Below are positions 6,615 to 15,817 of a DNA stretch of 26,027 nt, one piece after another; the first letter of the stretch is position 1, and each line of letters starts with the position of its first letter. The notes beneath the pieces were generated by a model. The model ran no database searches and had not been told where the DNA came from. It saw nothing but the letters and a program-made list of their open reading frames with translations. Source of the stretch: Ruminococcaceae bacterium UBA5450 (GTDB lineage: Bacteria > Bacillota > Clostridia > Oscillospirales > Acutalibacteraceae); the NCBI GenBank assembly GCA_002424295.1, contig DIQY01000021.1, positions 1 to 26,027 of the forward strand, given 5' to 3'. Both the position numbers and the translations under genes were made by a program.

Positions 6615-7193
6615 TCAAGAATCTAACTTTCCTTTTGTCGATAGGGTTCCATCATAAGGGGCAACCGCCTCATGCAAAGCATGTCCCAATGCTTTAAAGA
6701 TCGCTTCAATTTCGTGATGCGCATTTTCTCCATAGAGAATTTCCGCATGCAGTGTGATTCCAGCATTTGTTGCAAATGCGCGCAGAAATTCGCTCGTCAT
6801 GCAGGTGTCAAAATCTCCGACACGCTCCTGAGAAAGCGTCCCACGAAACACCAAAAACGGGCGTCCGCTCACATCAACATGAACACTGCAAAGCGATTCG
6901 TCCATCGGGATCCAGAAACTTCCATACCGCTCGATTCCGCTCTTATCGCCCAAAGCCTGTGCAAATGCTTTGCCAAGGACAATTCCGGTATCCTCTACCG
7001 TATGATGACAGTCTACAAACAAATCGCCCTCTGCCCCAATGGAAAGTCCAAATCCGCCGTGGACAGCAAAAGCTTCCAACATATGATCAAAGAATCCGAT
7101 TCCGGTGGAAATTTCGACAGGACCGCCGTCCAGATTGAGCCGAACTGAAATATCTGTTTCTTTCGTCTTTCGATTCTGAATCGCTGTACGCAT
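6615..7193 (-). CDS. hisB: Imidazoleglycerol-phosphate dehydratase
   Basis: Histidine pathway: it removes water from imidazoleglycerol phosphate, the product of HisH-HisF, to give imidazole acetol phosphate. The 192-residue protein is the single-function form, with no phosphatase domain. Manganese-binding histidine motifs are GFFDHML (33-39 region), DCHHTVEDTGI (61-71) and NAHHEIEAIFKALGHAL near the end. ATG 7193 is chosen over the open frame to 7229 because GGAGG lies 7 bases upstream and the protein then begins MRTAIQNRKTKETDI, as the family does. It starts 13 bases after the hisC stop. A histidinol-phosphate phosphatase gene is not in this window. Confidence 0.95.
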   Translation of the reverse strand: MRTAIQNRKTKETDISVRLNLDGGPVEISTGIGFFDHMLEAFAVHGGFGLSIGAEGDLFVDCHHTVEDTGIVLGKAFAQALGDKSGIERYGSFWIPMDESLCSVHVDVSGRPFLVFRGTLSQERVGDFDTCMTSEFLRAFATNAGITLHAEILYGENAHHEIEAIFKALGHALHEAVAPYDGTLSTKGKLDS

Positions 7194-7206
7194 GGTTAGC
7201 CTCCTA

Positions 7207-8268
7207 TCAGTCTTTGAGCAGTTTTTCAAAAGTCTCTAAAAACTTTTCATTCTCAGTAGGACTTCCGGCTGTAACCCGCAGCGCCTGCGGAAAATACCGC
7301 ACAGAAATTCCCTTTTGCAGTAGATTTTCATAAATTTCCTTTGCATTTTCTAAGCGGAGATACAAAAAGTTTGTCACGCTCTCTTCCATCGAAAATTTCT
7401 TCGGATATTTCTTTTTGAGCGCCTGCAGTTCTTTTTCCAGGCATTTGCGAGAATCGACCACTTTCTGAATGTTTTCCCTTACCAGATCGGGGTGACTCAA
7501 AAAAATAGTTCCTGCCCGCTGCGTCATCACATTTACATTATACGGCGACTTGACCGCTCGAATCAAGTCCGTTATGTGCTGATTCGCCACAGCAAATCCC
7601 AATCGTGCCGCTGCAAATCCCATTTTAGAACAAGTGCGCAAAATAATCAAATTATCATATTGATTTTCTTTTCCTAAAAATGACTGCTCGCGGCCCCAAA
7701 AATCCATATAGGCTTCGTCAAGAACTACCAGCGCATCCACCGATGTAATCAGACGGTGTACGTCTTCTTTACTAAGTCCCAACGCAGTGGGATTGCAGGG
7801 ATTACTGAAAAGAAGCAGACGAGCATTATTTTCCTTAATCATACGAATTAAGTTTTCTACCCGCATTGTCCCCTCCCCTGGCTTTTTAAGAAGGACACAA
7901 TTTGATTCCGTCAAATGTGGATAAAAAGTATACATCGAAAAATCCGGATCTGTTGTGACCATTGTTTCGCCCTTCATCAAAAAGGCTGACAACAAAACAG
8001 AAATCAGTTCATCAGAGCCGTTTCCGGCCGTTATATGATTCGGATCGACTCCATAAAATGCACCGAACGCTTTACAAAGTTCTGAGGCAAACGGATCCGG
8101 GTAACGGTTAAACGAGATTTCTCCCAATGCTTTTTGGGTCTCCTCCAAGACAGCTTTCGGAAGATTCAAAAAAGATTCATTTGCATCAAGATGAATGATT
8201 TCCCGATTTTCTTCCACCGGAACATACGGTGAAAGCGCACTCAATTTTTGGTTCAGCTGATAGCTCAT
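7207..8268 (-). CDS. hisC: Histidinol-phosphate aminotransferase
   Basis: A PLP enzyme that transfers an amino group from glutamate to imidazole acetol phosphate, giving histidinol phosphate. The 353-residue protein has the fold-type I aminotransferase features: LDANESF near the start, NGSDELI for cofactor phosphate, NPCNPT (156-161), DEAY (184-187), and the PLP-binding lysine K215 in RTCSKMGFAAARLG. The C-terminal VRYFPQALRVTAGSPTEN contains the substrate carboxylate arginine. ATG 8268 overlaps the hisD stop as ATGA. Related aminotransferases also act on aromatic amino acids, but the operon position supports HisC. Confidence 0.94.
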   Translation of the reverse strand: MSYQLNQKLSALSPYVPVEENREIIHLDANESFLNLPKAVLEETQKALGEISFNRYPDPFASELCKAFGAFYGVDPNHITAGNGSDELISVLLSAFLMKGETMVTTDPDFSMYTFYPHLTESNCVLLKKPGEGTMRVENLIRMIKENNARLLLFSNPCNPTALGLSKEDVHRLITSVDALVVLDEAYMDFWGREQSFLGKENQYDNLIILRTCSKMGFAAARLGFAVANQHITDLIRAVKSPYNVNVMTQRAGTIFLSHPDLVRENIQKVVDSRKCLEKELQALKKKYPKKFSMEESVTNFLYLRLENAKEIYENLLQKGISVRYFPQALRVTAGSPTENEKFLETFEKLLKD

Positions 8269-9554
8269 TGCGGTTTCCTCACTTCAATAGAGTTTGCGTG
8301 TGCTGTAAGTCCCTCGGTTTTAGCAAGCGTAATAATCTCATCACAGACAGGCTCTAAAGCATCTTTTGTATAATAAATAAAGCTTGATTTTTTAATAAAA
8401 CTATCCACAGAAAGAGGGGAAAAGAAGCGGGCTGTTCCACTGGTCGGGAGCACATGGTTTGGTCCTGCAAAATAATCGCCCAGCGGTTCCGGAGAGTAAT
8501 TCCCGAGGAATACGCTTCCCACATTGTCGAGGGAGCCCAGATATTCCATCGGATTTTTTGCACAAAGTTCCAAATGTTCCGGTGCAAGCTCGTTCGCAAA
8601 ATCAACTACTTCTCCGAGATCTTTGCAGATAATCACGGCGCCAAAATGATCCAGAGACTGTTCGATGATTTCTCTTCGAGAAAGAGTCTTGATCTGCTCA
8701 TACAATTCTTTAACGGTCTCGTCTGCAATCTTTTCACTGGTCGTCAGCAAAATGGCAGAAGCCATTGGATCATGTTCCGCCTGACTCATCAGATCAGCCG
8801 CCAGAAAGCGCGGATTTGCAGATTCATCCGCAACAATCAGAATCTCGCTGGGACCTGCAATCATATCGATATCGACAACACCATAAAGCTGACGCTTTGC
8901 AGTTGCAACATAAATGTTACCGGGACCAACGATTTTATCCACTTTGGGAATTGTTTCTGTTCCGTAAGCCAGCGCTGCAATCGCCTGTGCTCCACCCACT
9001 AAGAATACACGACTCACCCCTGCTTCTAGGGCCGCGGCCATAATTGCCGGATTCGGCTTTCCGCCTTTTCCGGGAGGCGTCATCATGATGATTTCTTCCA
9101 CACCGGCGATATGGGCCGGAATCGCATTCATCAAAACGCTGCTCGGATATGCTGCTGTGCCGCCGGGTACATAGATTCCTACTCTTTTTAACCCTCGAAT
9201 CCGCTGTCCCATTAAAACGCCGTTCTTCTTAGGCTCTATCCAACTTTGCTGCTTCTGTCTCTGATGAAAATCTTTGATATTTTCTGCCGCATCATGAAGC
9301 GCCTTCAAGAAGTCAGGATCACAGCTCTTTTTGAGCTTCTCCATCTGCTCATGCGTCACTTCAATCGGATTCGGAACAGCGCCGTCAAAACGCATGGTAT
9401 AATCTAAAACCGCTTTGTCTCCCTGCGTCTTTACTGTCTGTAGAATTTCCGCTACGGCGGCATCTACTTTTTTCCCATTAGAAGCACTCCGCGCTTTTAA
9501 TTGTTCAATAAACCTGCGCCCTAATTTTCCGCCTTCTTTAACGACCTCTATCAT
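8265..9554 (-). CDS. hisD: Histidinol dehydrogenase
   Basis: Last two steps of histidine synthesis: NAD-dependent oxidation of histidinol to histidinal and then histidine, with zinc. The 429-residue length is normal. Diagnostic blocks are RIRGLKRVGIYVPGGTAAYP, VDKIVGPGNIYVATAKR, VDIDMIAGPSEILIVADE, LMSQAEHDP with zinc/base residues, and NELAPEHLEL with the conserved Glu-His pair, then GPNHVLPTSGTARFFSPL. The start ATG 9554 overlaps the hisG stop (ATGA), and its own stop overlaps the hisC start the same way. Confidence 0.96.
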   Translation of the reverse strand: MIEVVKEGGKLGRRFIEQLKARSASNGKKVDAAVAEILQTVKTQGDKAVLDYTMRFDGAVPNPIEVTHEQMEKLKKSCDPDFLKALHDAAENIKDFHQRQKQQSWIEPKKNGVLMGQRIRGLKRVGIYVPGGTAAYPSSVLMNAIPAHIAGVEEIIMMTPPGKGGKPNPAIMAAALEAGVSRVFLVGGAQAIAALAYGTETIPKVDKIVGPGNIYVATAKRQLYGVVDIDMIAGPSEILIVADESANPRFLAADLMSQAEHDPMASAILLTTSEKIADETVKELYEQIKTLSRREIIEQSLDHFGAVIICKDLGEVVDFANELAPEHLELCAKNPMEYLGSLDNVGSVFLGNYSPEPLGDYFAGPNHVLPTSGTARFFSPLSVDSFIKKSSFIYYTKDALEPVCDEIITLAKTEGLTAHANSIEVRKPQ

Positions 9555-10189
9555 GCCTGTTCCTCCTTTACCCGCTCCATTTTCTCCACAAGCGCCTCAA
9601 TCTCAGATTTGCGCAGCTTTAAACTGGCCGTATTTGCAATCAGCCTTGCAGAAATCGTGCAAACTGTATCGATCACCTCAAGACCGTTTTCTTTTAGAGT
9701 CGAACCGGTTTCCACGATATCCACAATCGCATCGGAAAGCCCCAAAAGAGGCGCCAGTTCTACACTGCCCTCAATCTTGATGATTCTCACATCCATGGCT
9801 TTATTTTCAAAATAGGAACGTGCCACATTTGGATACTTCGAGGCAATCGTCTTTGCTCTGTATCCGGAAAAGAAGTCTGTCCCTTTCGGGCCCGCCAGAG
9901 CAAACCGGCATTTCCCAAAGCCAAGATTTAAAAGTTCATAATAGCTTCCGCCCTTTTCCATAATCGTATCTTTTCCGACGACTCCAAGGTCACAGACGCC
10001 ATGTTCCACATACGTAATCACATCGTTTGCCTTTGCCAGAACAACCTCAATCTCGCCATTTCCTACCGGCAGAATCAATCTACGCCCTTTATTGTGTACC
10101 GCAGAACAATCAAGGCCGATCTTTTCCAGCATCTCTACGGTTTTTTCTTCCAAGCGCCCTTTCGTAAGCGCAATCCGCAATGGCTTCAT
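9551..10189 (-). CDS. hisG: ATP phosphoribosyltransferase, short catalytic form
   Basis: First committed step of histidine synthesis: it joins ATP and PRPP into phosphoribosyl-ATP. At 212 residues it is the short HisG form, which lacks the C-terminal regulatory domain and needs HisZ for activity and histidine feedback. Visible blocks are LRIALTKGRLEEKTVEML, VCDLGVVGKDTIME and the PRPP-binding DIVETGSTLKENGL. The gene overlaps hisZ by 4 bases (ATGA), which fits equal synthesis of the two partners of the HisG-HisZ hetero-octamer. Confidence 0.95.
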   Translation of the reverse strand: MKPLRIALTKGRLEEKTVEMLEKIGLDCSAVHNKGRRLILPVGNGEIEVVLAKANDVITYVEHGVCDLGVVGKDTIMEKGGSYYELLNLGFGKCRFALAGPKGTDFFSGYRAKTIASKYPNVARSYFENKAMDVRIIKIEGSVELAPLLGLSDAIVDIVETGSTLKENGLEVIDTVCTISARLIANTASLKLRKSEIEALVEKMERVKEEQA

Positions 10190-11364
10190 TCTTTTCCCTC
10201 CACAAACTCCACTTTGGGAATGTTACGGGATTTTGCATAATTGAGCGCTTCTTCCCGTGTTTCGCAGAGACTTGTTTCACAGCAGATTCCCTGTGCGGTC
10301 AATTTTGCTGCCCGGCGCAATGCTGCAACCGCCTGCCCATGATCTCCATGAACCAAAACCTGCGGCTCCTGTACTGCCGGATATTCATCATTTTGCAGCA
10401 AAATTTTCGTCACTGCATCGACATTCACTCCGAATCCGACTGCCGGCATCTTGCACCCATAATGTTCGAGTAAACGATCATACCGCCCGCCAAAAAGGAC
10501 TGCGTCGCCGTATTCTTCCGTATATGCGGTAAAAACCACACCCGTATAATAATTATTTCGCTGCACTAAGCCAAGGTCTACCATCAAGCGGTCCCCCAAG
10601 CCCAAATCCTGTACTGCATGATAAAGCTTCTTTAGATAGGAAAGCGTCTCTTTTGCCTTTGGCGTTGCACAAAGTTTTTCTGCTTCTTCAAAGACCTCTT
10701 CCCCGCCGAACAGACGCGGAAGCCGCCGCATTGCATCTACCGCAGCAGACGCGGGCAGTGCATCCAAAATTTGATCGAGCGCCGCATAATTTTTGCTCTC
10801 GATCGCACTGCGGATATCTTCCAGACGATCTTCTGAAAGAGAGAGCTGCTCTGCCAGCGCATGAAAAAAGCCTGCATGCCCTAATTCCAGACGAAAATCC
10901 GGCACACAAGAAAAGAGGGACTCAACCGCCGTCGTCAAAACCTCCAAATCAGCCCGAAGTCCATCGGCCCCTAAAAGTTCCACCCCCGCCTGTGCATTTT
11001 CATCTTCCCTGCCGATCAAAATGGGATTGCTTCGGTAAACCGGCTGATCATAATAAAGGCGCAGCGGCCGCGGCTGATTTAAAAGCCGTGTTGCCGCAAG
11101 ACGCGCAATCGGCATTGTAGAATCCGGGCGCATAACAATCAGTCTGCCATGGCGATCCGTCATTTTATACATGACTTCCTGCCCAATTCCGGCCTCTGAC
11201 TGCGTAAAGACATCATAGTACTCAAAGCCGGGCGTCATCACCTCATGATAGCCGCGCACCCGAAAAGCTTCAGTCAGTCTCCGCTCCGCTTCACGCCGAG
11301 CAAGACATTCTTCAAACAAAAGGTCATGAGTTCCTTCCGGTGTAATTTTATGATTCTGTTTCAT
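10186..11364 (-). CDS. hisZ: ATP phosphoribosyltransferase regulatory subunit (HisRS-like)
   Basis: A 392-residue paralogue of histidyl-tRNA synthetase. Class II synthetase motifs remain recognisable: TPEGTHDLL at the start, YYDQPVYRSNP, MRPDSTMPIAR and the degraded late motif LFGGRYDRLLEHYG. The short HisG immediately downstream shows that it acts as HisZ, which activates HisG and carries the allosteric histidine site, not as a tRNA charging enzyme. The C-terminal part (PQVLVHGDHGQAV...) resembles a reduced anticodon-binding-type domain. ATG 11364 follows AGGAG by 7 bases. It is the first gene of the his operon, 94 bases after polC, with its own promoter in that gap. Confidence 0.92.
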   Translation of the reverse strand: MKQNHKITPEGTHDLLFEECLARREAERRLTEAFRVRGYHEVMTPGFEYYDVFTQSEAGIGQEVMYKMTDRHGRLIVMRPDSTMPIARLAATRLLNQPRPLRLYYDQPVYRSNPILIGREDENAQAGVELLGADGLRADLEVLTTAVESLFSCVPDFRLELGHAGFFHALAEQLSLSEDRLEDIRSAIESKNYAALDQILDALPASAAVDAMRRLPRLFGGEEVFEEAEKLCATPKAKETLSYLKKLYHAVQDLGLGDRLMVDLGLVQRNNYYTGVVFTAYTEEYGDAVLFGGRYDRLLEHYGCKMPAVGFGVNVDAVTKILLQNDEYPAVQEPQVLVHGDHGQAVAALRRAAKLTAQGICCETSLCETREEALNYAKSRNIPKVEFVEGKE

Positions 11365-11385
11365 AGAATTCTCCTGTCACTTTAG

Positions 11386-11405
11386 TGTGCTACCATGGTA
11401 TCACA
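11386..11405. promoter_or_regulatory. Operator-like 20-bp palindrome over the his -10
   Basis: TGTGCTACCATGGTATCACA is a palindrome with 9 of 10 paired positions matching. Its core TACCATGGTA is perfect and contains the -10 hexamer. It spans about -18 to +3 of the predicted transcript, where a bound repressor would block RNA polymerase. TrpR/YerC-like HisR repressors have been proposed for his genes in Firmicutes; whether this is such a site is inference. Confidence 0.5.
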
Positions 11406-11423
11406 TGAAATCGATAGTGTCAA
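11395..11423 (-). promoter_or_regulatory. Promoter of the histidine operon
   Basis: On the minus strand, a perfect -35 TTGACA (11423-11418), a 17-base spacer and -10 TACCAT (11400-11395) with TG one base upstream (TGATACCAT, extended -10). Transcription would start near 11388, giving a leader of only about 24 bases. That leaves no room for a T-box or a His-rich leader-peptide attenuator. Confidence 0.75.
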
Positions 11424-11458
11424 TCTTTTTCTCCTGCAAAGTAAGGGCTTCATTACAC

Positions 11459-14400
11459 TCAGAAAAAGGTCATTTGGCTACTCTGAGGCAGATTCCCCAT
11501 TGCGCCTGCTTCCTGCAGTTTTTCGATCACGGTCTTGCTGACTTTAGAACGTGCCTGCACATCATCCATCGAAATATAAGGTCCCTCTCTTCTTGCAAGA
11601 GCAAGAGAAGCAGCTGCTGCTTCGCCTACCCCTCCGATAGAAGCAAACGGCAAACGAATTTTTCCGTTCTCGACTAAATATTTACGCGCATCAGAATGAT
11701 AAAGATTGACCGGCAAAACTTCGATTCCGCGGGCAAGCATTTCATTAACGATCTGGAATGTATCGAAAAGTGCCTCTTCCTTTGCGCTGGCTTCTTTCCC
11801 CTTCATTCGGATTTCCTGCATTTTTTGTTCTACGGCATGTTTTCCTTTCATGACGGTCGCACCGTCAAAGTCTTCTCCGCGAACAGTAAAATAAGCCGCA
11901 TAATACTCCACCGGACGATGGACCTTATACCAACCGAGCCGCAGCGCCGCAATCATATAAGCAGCTGCATGCGCTTTCGGGAACATATATTTAATCTTAA
12001 AGCAGGAATCAATGTACCACTGCGGTACATTGTGTTCCTTCATCGCTTTAATATGGTCTTCTGTCAAAAGTTTTGTTGCTTTGCCCTTTCTGGTGATTTC
12101 CATGATCTTAAAAGCCATCTTCGGCTCCAACCCTTTATGTAACAGATAGGTCATGATGCTGTCACGCGTTCCGATGACCTCACTGATATTGCAGGTTCCG
12201 TTTTTAATCAGATCCTGTGCATTGCCCAGCCAAACGTCGGTACCATGGGAAAGACCTGAAACCTGCAGAAGGTCAGAAAAAGTTTTCGGCTGAGAATCCA
12301 TCAGCATTCCGCGCACAAATGGAGTTCCGAGTTCCGGCATCGAAAAAGTTCCGGTCTTAGAATCAATGTCCTCTTCCGTTACCCCCAATGCTTCGGGGGA
12401 ATGGAACAAGCTCATCACCTGCTGATCGCTCATGGTGACAGACATCACGGGGATTCCGGTATATTCTTCCAAATACCTGTAAATCGTCGGCACATCATGT
12501 CCCAGCTCGTCCAATTTACAAATGGTATCATGAATTTTATGGAAATCGAAGTGTGTTGTGATATTATCATTCTTCTGATCATTGGCCGGATGCTGAATCG
12601 GACAAAAATCATAGATTTCGTATCCTCTGGGCACAACAACCATTCCGCCGGGGTGCTGACCTGTTGTCCGCTTAACTCCAGTACAGCCGTTTGCAAGACG
12701 CAGCTCTTCTGTGCGATTTAAAATCAGATTTTTTTCTTCCTCATATTTTTTCACATAGCCGATTGCAGTTTTATCTGCAACAGTTGCGATCGTACCAGCT
12801 TTAAACACATGGTCTTTACCAAAAAGAGTCTCTGTATAGCGGTGAGCGCCTGACTGATATTCGCCGGAAAAATTCAGGTCGATATCAGGGGTCTTATCGC
12901 CGTCAAATCCCAAAAACGTTTCAAAAGGAATCGTATGCCCATCGCGATTTAACGGCATCCCGCAGACAGGGCAATCCATCGGCGGAAGATCAAAGCCGGA
13001 AATAACACTGCCGTCTGTAATAAACTTGCTGTATTTGCAGGCGGGGCAGATATAATGCGGCGCCAGCGGGTTTACTTCGGAAATACCGGACATACTCGCA
13101 ACAAAAGAAGAGCCGACACTGCCACGAGAACCGACCAGATAGCCATGGGCTTCACTGTCGGCGACCAGCTTCTGAGCGGTCATATACAGCACCGAAAATC
13201 CATGTTTATTAATGGAACCAAGTTCCCGATCAAGTCTTGCCCGAACGATCTCCGGCAGTGGGTCGCCATAAACTTGTTTTGCGCGCTTCCAGCAAATGGA
13301 GTTCAGCTGTTCCTCCGCACCATCAATGAAAGGAGGAAAAATGCCATCTGGAATTGCACGAATCGGCTCGCACAAATCAGCAATCTTATTGGGATTCGTC
13401 ACCACGATCTCGTAGGCCGTCTCTTTTCCGAGATATTCAAATTCCTTGAGCATTTCTGCTGTGGTACGGTAATAAAGCGGCGCCTGATTATCTGTATCAT
13501 CAAAGCCCTTTGCAGCCATTAAAATCTTTCGATAAGCGCCGTCTTTCGGGTCCATAAAGTGGACGTCACAGGTAGCAACGACCGGCTTATGAAGCTTTTT
13601 TCCAATCTTTATGATCGTTTTGTTGTAATCCTGCAGGGTTTCAATATTCGGGACACTGCCCTCTCGCACCATAAAAGCGTTATTCCCCAATGGCTGGATT
13701 TCCAGATAATCATAAAAAGAGGCGATCTCCAAAAGCTTACTCCATGGCTGCCCGTTTTCGATGGCACGGTAAAGCTCTCCTGCTTCACAGGCGCTGCCGA
13801 TCAAAAGTCCTTCCCGATGCTTCATCAGTTCACTTTTCGGGACTCTCGGATTGCGGTAAAAATACTGCAAATGCCCCATAGAAACCAATTTGTAAAGGTT
13901 TTTCAGTCCGACATGATTTTTGACCAGAATAATCTGATGATAGGAAGGAATTTTTTTGGGATCACCGCCGGCTAAAGCCATATTGATCTCATCTACTGTT
14001 CTGCACTTGGTATCCTCTTTCAGTCTCCTGAAAAGGCGAATCAGGATCTCTCCCAGTACAGCTGCATCATCGCAAGCACGGTGATGGTTAAACGGATCCA
14101 ATTTTAAATATTTTGCAACCGTGTCCAACTTTACATTTTTAATATCCTTTAAAAGGCTGCGGCACATCGGGACCGTATCAATATAAGGATAGTCAAAGGT
14201 CATTTTGCTGCGCGCCGCCGCTTTTCTCAGAAAAGAGGTATCAAAATCCGCATTATGCGCAACAAGCACCGCATCTGTTCCGCAGAACTCATAGAACATT
14301 TTAAGAGCTTCTGCCTCTTTCGGTGCCCCTTTTACCATCTCGTCCGTAATCCCGGTAAGCTCCGTAATCTTTGCCGGAATTGGACGTTCCGGATCAACAA

Positions 14401-15799
14401 AGGTATCAAAATTCTCGAGGACTTCTCCGTTTTTCACCCGAACAGCGCCAATTTCGGTAATCCGTTCTTCATTTGCGGAAAGTCCGGTCGTTTCCAAATC
14501 GAAGCTAATAAATTCTCCGGAAAGGGGACGGTCGCTGTGACCGGTTACTGCCGGAACCAAGTCATTGACAAAATAAGCCTCCATCCCATAAATCACCTTA
14601 ATAGGATGTCCGGCTTTTTTCATATCCGCGGCAGCATTCATGGCATCCGGGAATGACTGCACAACACCGTGATCGGTAATGGCAATCGCCGGGTGTCCCC
14701 ATTCGGCCGCTCTGCGCACCAAATCTTCCGCCGAATTAACGCCATCCATGCTGGACATACAGGTATGTAAATGCAGTTCCACACGCTTGACTGGCGCCTT
14801 ATCTTCAACCTTAAGCTGTTTAACTGTTGCAAGGCCTCTTGGCCGCATTACAATTTCGTGATCATATTTGTCGTATTCCACATCGCCCTTAATGAGAAAA
14901 GTCATGCCCTTTTTGATCGTATCCAAGGTACGACAATTCTGCACTGCCTCAATCACTTTCAAGGTAATGGAACCGGTATAATCTGTTACATTAATGGAAT
15001 AAATTTTGCGGCTGTTGTCACGGGTCGTACGTATTTCCAGTGAAAATACTTCCCCCCAAATGACGCAGGAGCCGATATCCGGCGATACTTTTGAAATTGG
15101 GATCGGCTTTCCTTTTGGCATACGTCCAAAGAACTCCCGGGCAGTCTCCAAAACGATTGTTGGCATCAGTGTTTCGCCCTCTCGAATCTGCGTAGAAAGT
15201 TCCACCGCCTGATGATTCATCGAGATTTCATAATCTTCCGCCTGACGCACAAGATTTTCCCTGTGAGCAGTTTCCTGTACCTTATTTTGTTTTTCTAAAT
15301 AGGCGGCACTCTCCCCATCCACATGCAGAGTGCCACAAAATTCGACCCGAATATTTTCATGGAACTCCTCACGAATTAGTTCGCTCAGAATTCGATCCGC
15401 ATGACGGGTCTTGAGCAAATTTTCGCCGCCGTGTTTTAATTCGATTTTCAAAACGCCATCAGAAAGCGTTGGTACCGAATCTCTCAGACTGCCGTTGATG
15501 CTTGCTTCCCGTCGTTTCAGTTCCATGACGAGATTCGGGTAGTACTCCACCGAAAAACTTGCATTTTGATAATGCGGCTTCAATCTGGCGCCGGATAGAT
15601 TCAGTTCTTTGCACGCCGAAATCTTTTTTTCCGCATGATAAAATTCTTCTCGAGAAATCGTTTCATTCATCGACAATTCTGCAGAAATAATCCGGTTTTT
15701 CGTATCAATCTGCAACCCAAGAAGTTCCCCTTTGCAAAGTGCAGGGGGAAGATCTTTACAATCAATATAATTTTCAAAAAAGCCTTGAAAGGTATTCAA
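11459..15799 (-). CDS. polC: DNA polymerase III alpha subunit, PolC type
   Basis: The main replicative DNA polymerase of Gram-positive bacteria, 1446 residues, the usual PolC size. Domains in order: an N-terminal region; an OB fold around 240-325 (IWGEVFSLEIRTTR...); the first part of the PHP domain (ELHLHTCMSSMDGV, HLHT at 343-346); the inserted DnaQ-like 3'-5' proofreading exonuclease (FDLETTG at 433-439); the rest of PHP; then the polymerase core with YLVGSRGSVGSSF, a zinc knuckle (CPAC...CPVC) and the catalytic PDIDLNFSGEYQ; finally a helix-hairpin-helix region. The frame upstream is closed by the ispG stop and has no ATG before residue 44, so TTG 15799, about 11 bases after GAGAAGGA, is the likely start. 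It ends the pyrH-polC cluster; no terminator is visible before hisZ. Confidence 0.96.
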   Translation of the reverse strand: MNTFQGFFENYIDCKDLPPALCKGELLGLQIDTKNRIISAELSMNETISREEFYHAEKKISACKELNLSGARLKPHYQNASFSVEYYPNLVMELKRREASINGSLRDSVPTLSDGVLKIELKHGGENLLKTRHADRILSELIREEFHENIRVEFCGTLHVDGESAAYLEKQNKVQETAHRENLVRQAEDYEISMNHQAVELSTQIREGETLMPTIVLETAREFFGRMPKGKPIPISKVSPDIGSCVIWGEVFSLEIRTTRDNSRKIYSINVTDYTGSITLKVIEAVQNCRTLDTIKKGMTFLIKGDVEYDKYDHEIVMRPRGLATVKQLKVEDKAPVKRVELHLHTCMSSMDGVNSAEDLVRRAAEWGHPAIAITDHGVVQSFPDAMNAAADMKKAGHPIKVIYGMEAYFVNDLVPAVTGHSDRPLSGEFISFDLETTGLSANEERITEIGAVRVKNGEVLENFDTFVDPERPIPAKITELTGITDEMVKGAPKEAEALKMFYEFCGTDAVLVAHNADFDTSFLRKAAARSKMTFDYPYIDTVPMCRSLLKDIKNVKLDTVAKYLKLDPFNHHRACDDAAVLGEILIRLFRRLKEDTKCRTVDEINMALAGGDPKKIPSYHQIILVKNHVGLKNLYKLVSMGHLQYFYRNPRVPKSELMKHREGLLIGSACEAGELYRAIENGQPWSKLLEIASFYDYLEIQPLGNNAFMVREGSVPNIETLQDYNKTIIKIGKKLHKPVVATCDVHFMDPKDGAYRKILMAAKGFDDTDNQAPLYYRTTAEMLKEFEYLGKETAYEIVVTNPNKIADLCEPIRAIPDGIFPPFIDGAEEQLNSICWKRAKQVYGDPLPEIVRARLDRELGSINKHGFSVLYMTAQKLVADSEAHGYLVGSRGSVGSSFVASMSGISEVNPLAPHYICPACKYSKFITDGSVISGFDLPPMDCPVCGMPLNRDGHTIPFETFLGFDGDKTPDIDLNFSGEYQSGAHRYTETLFGKDHVFKAGTIATVADKTAIGYVKKYEEEKNLILNRTEELRLANGCTGVKRTTGQHPGGMVVVPRGYEIYDFCPIQHPANDQKNDNITTHFDFHKIHDTICKLDELGHDVPTIYRYLEEYTGIPVMSVTMSDQQVMSLFHSPEALGVTEEDIDSKTGTFSMPELGTPFVRGMLMDSQPKTFSDLLQVSGLSHGTDVWLGNAQDLIKNGTCNISEVIGTRDSIMTYLLHKGLEPKMAFKIMEITRKGKATKLLTEDHIKAMKEHNVPQWYIDSCFKIKYMFPKAHAAAYMIAALRLGWYKVHRPVEYYAAYFTVRGEDFDGATVMKGKHAVEQKMQEIRMKGKEASAKEEALFDTFQIVNEMLARGIEVLPVNLYHSDARKYLVENGKIRLPFASIGGVGEAAAASLALARREGPYISMDDVQARSKVSKTVIEKLQEAGAMGNLPQSSQMTFF

Positions 15800-15817
15800 A
15801 TCGGTCTCATCCTTCTC

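Noticed and set aside
11365..11458. T-box or His leader-peptide attenuator before hisZ
   Set aside because: The predicted leader is about 24 bases, with no T-box motif, no run of His codons and no terminator hairpin.
11696..15212. Many plus-strand open frames of 60-155 codons opposite polC
   Set aside because: They lie antisense to a well-supported gene, have no ribosome binding sites or family-like sequence, and read as back-translations of polC codons.
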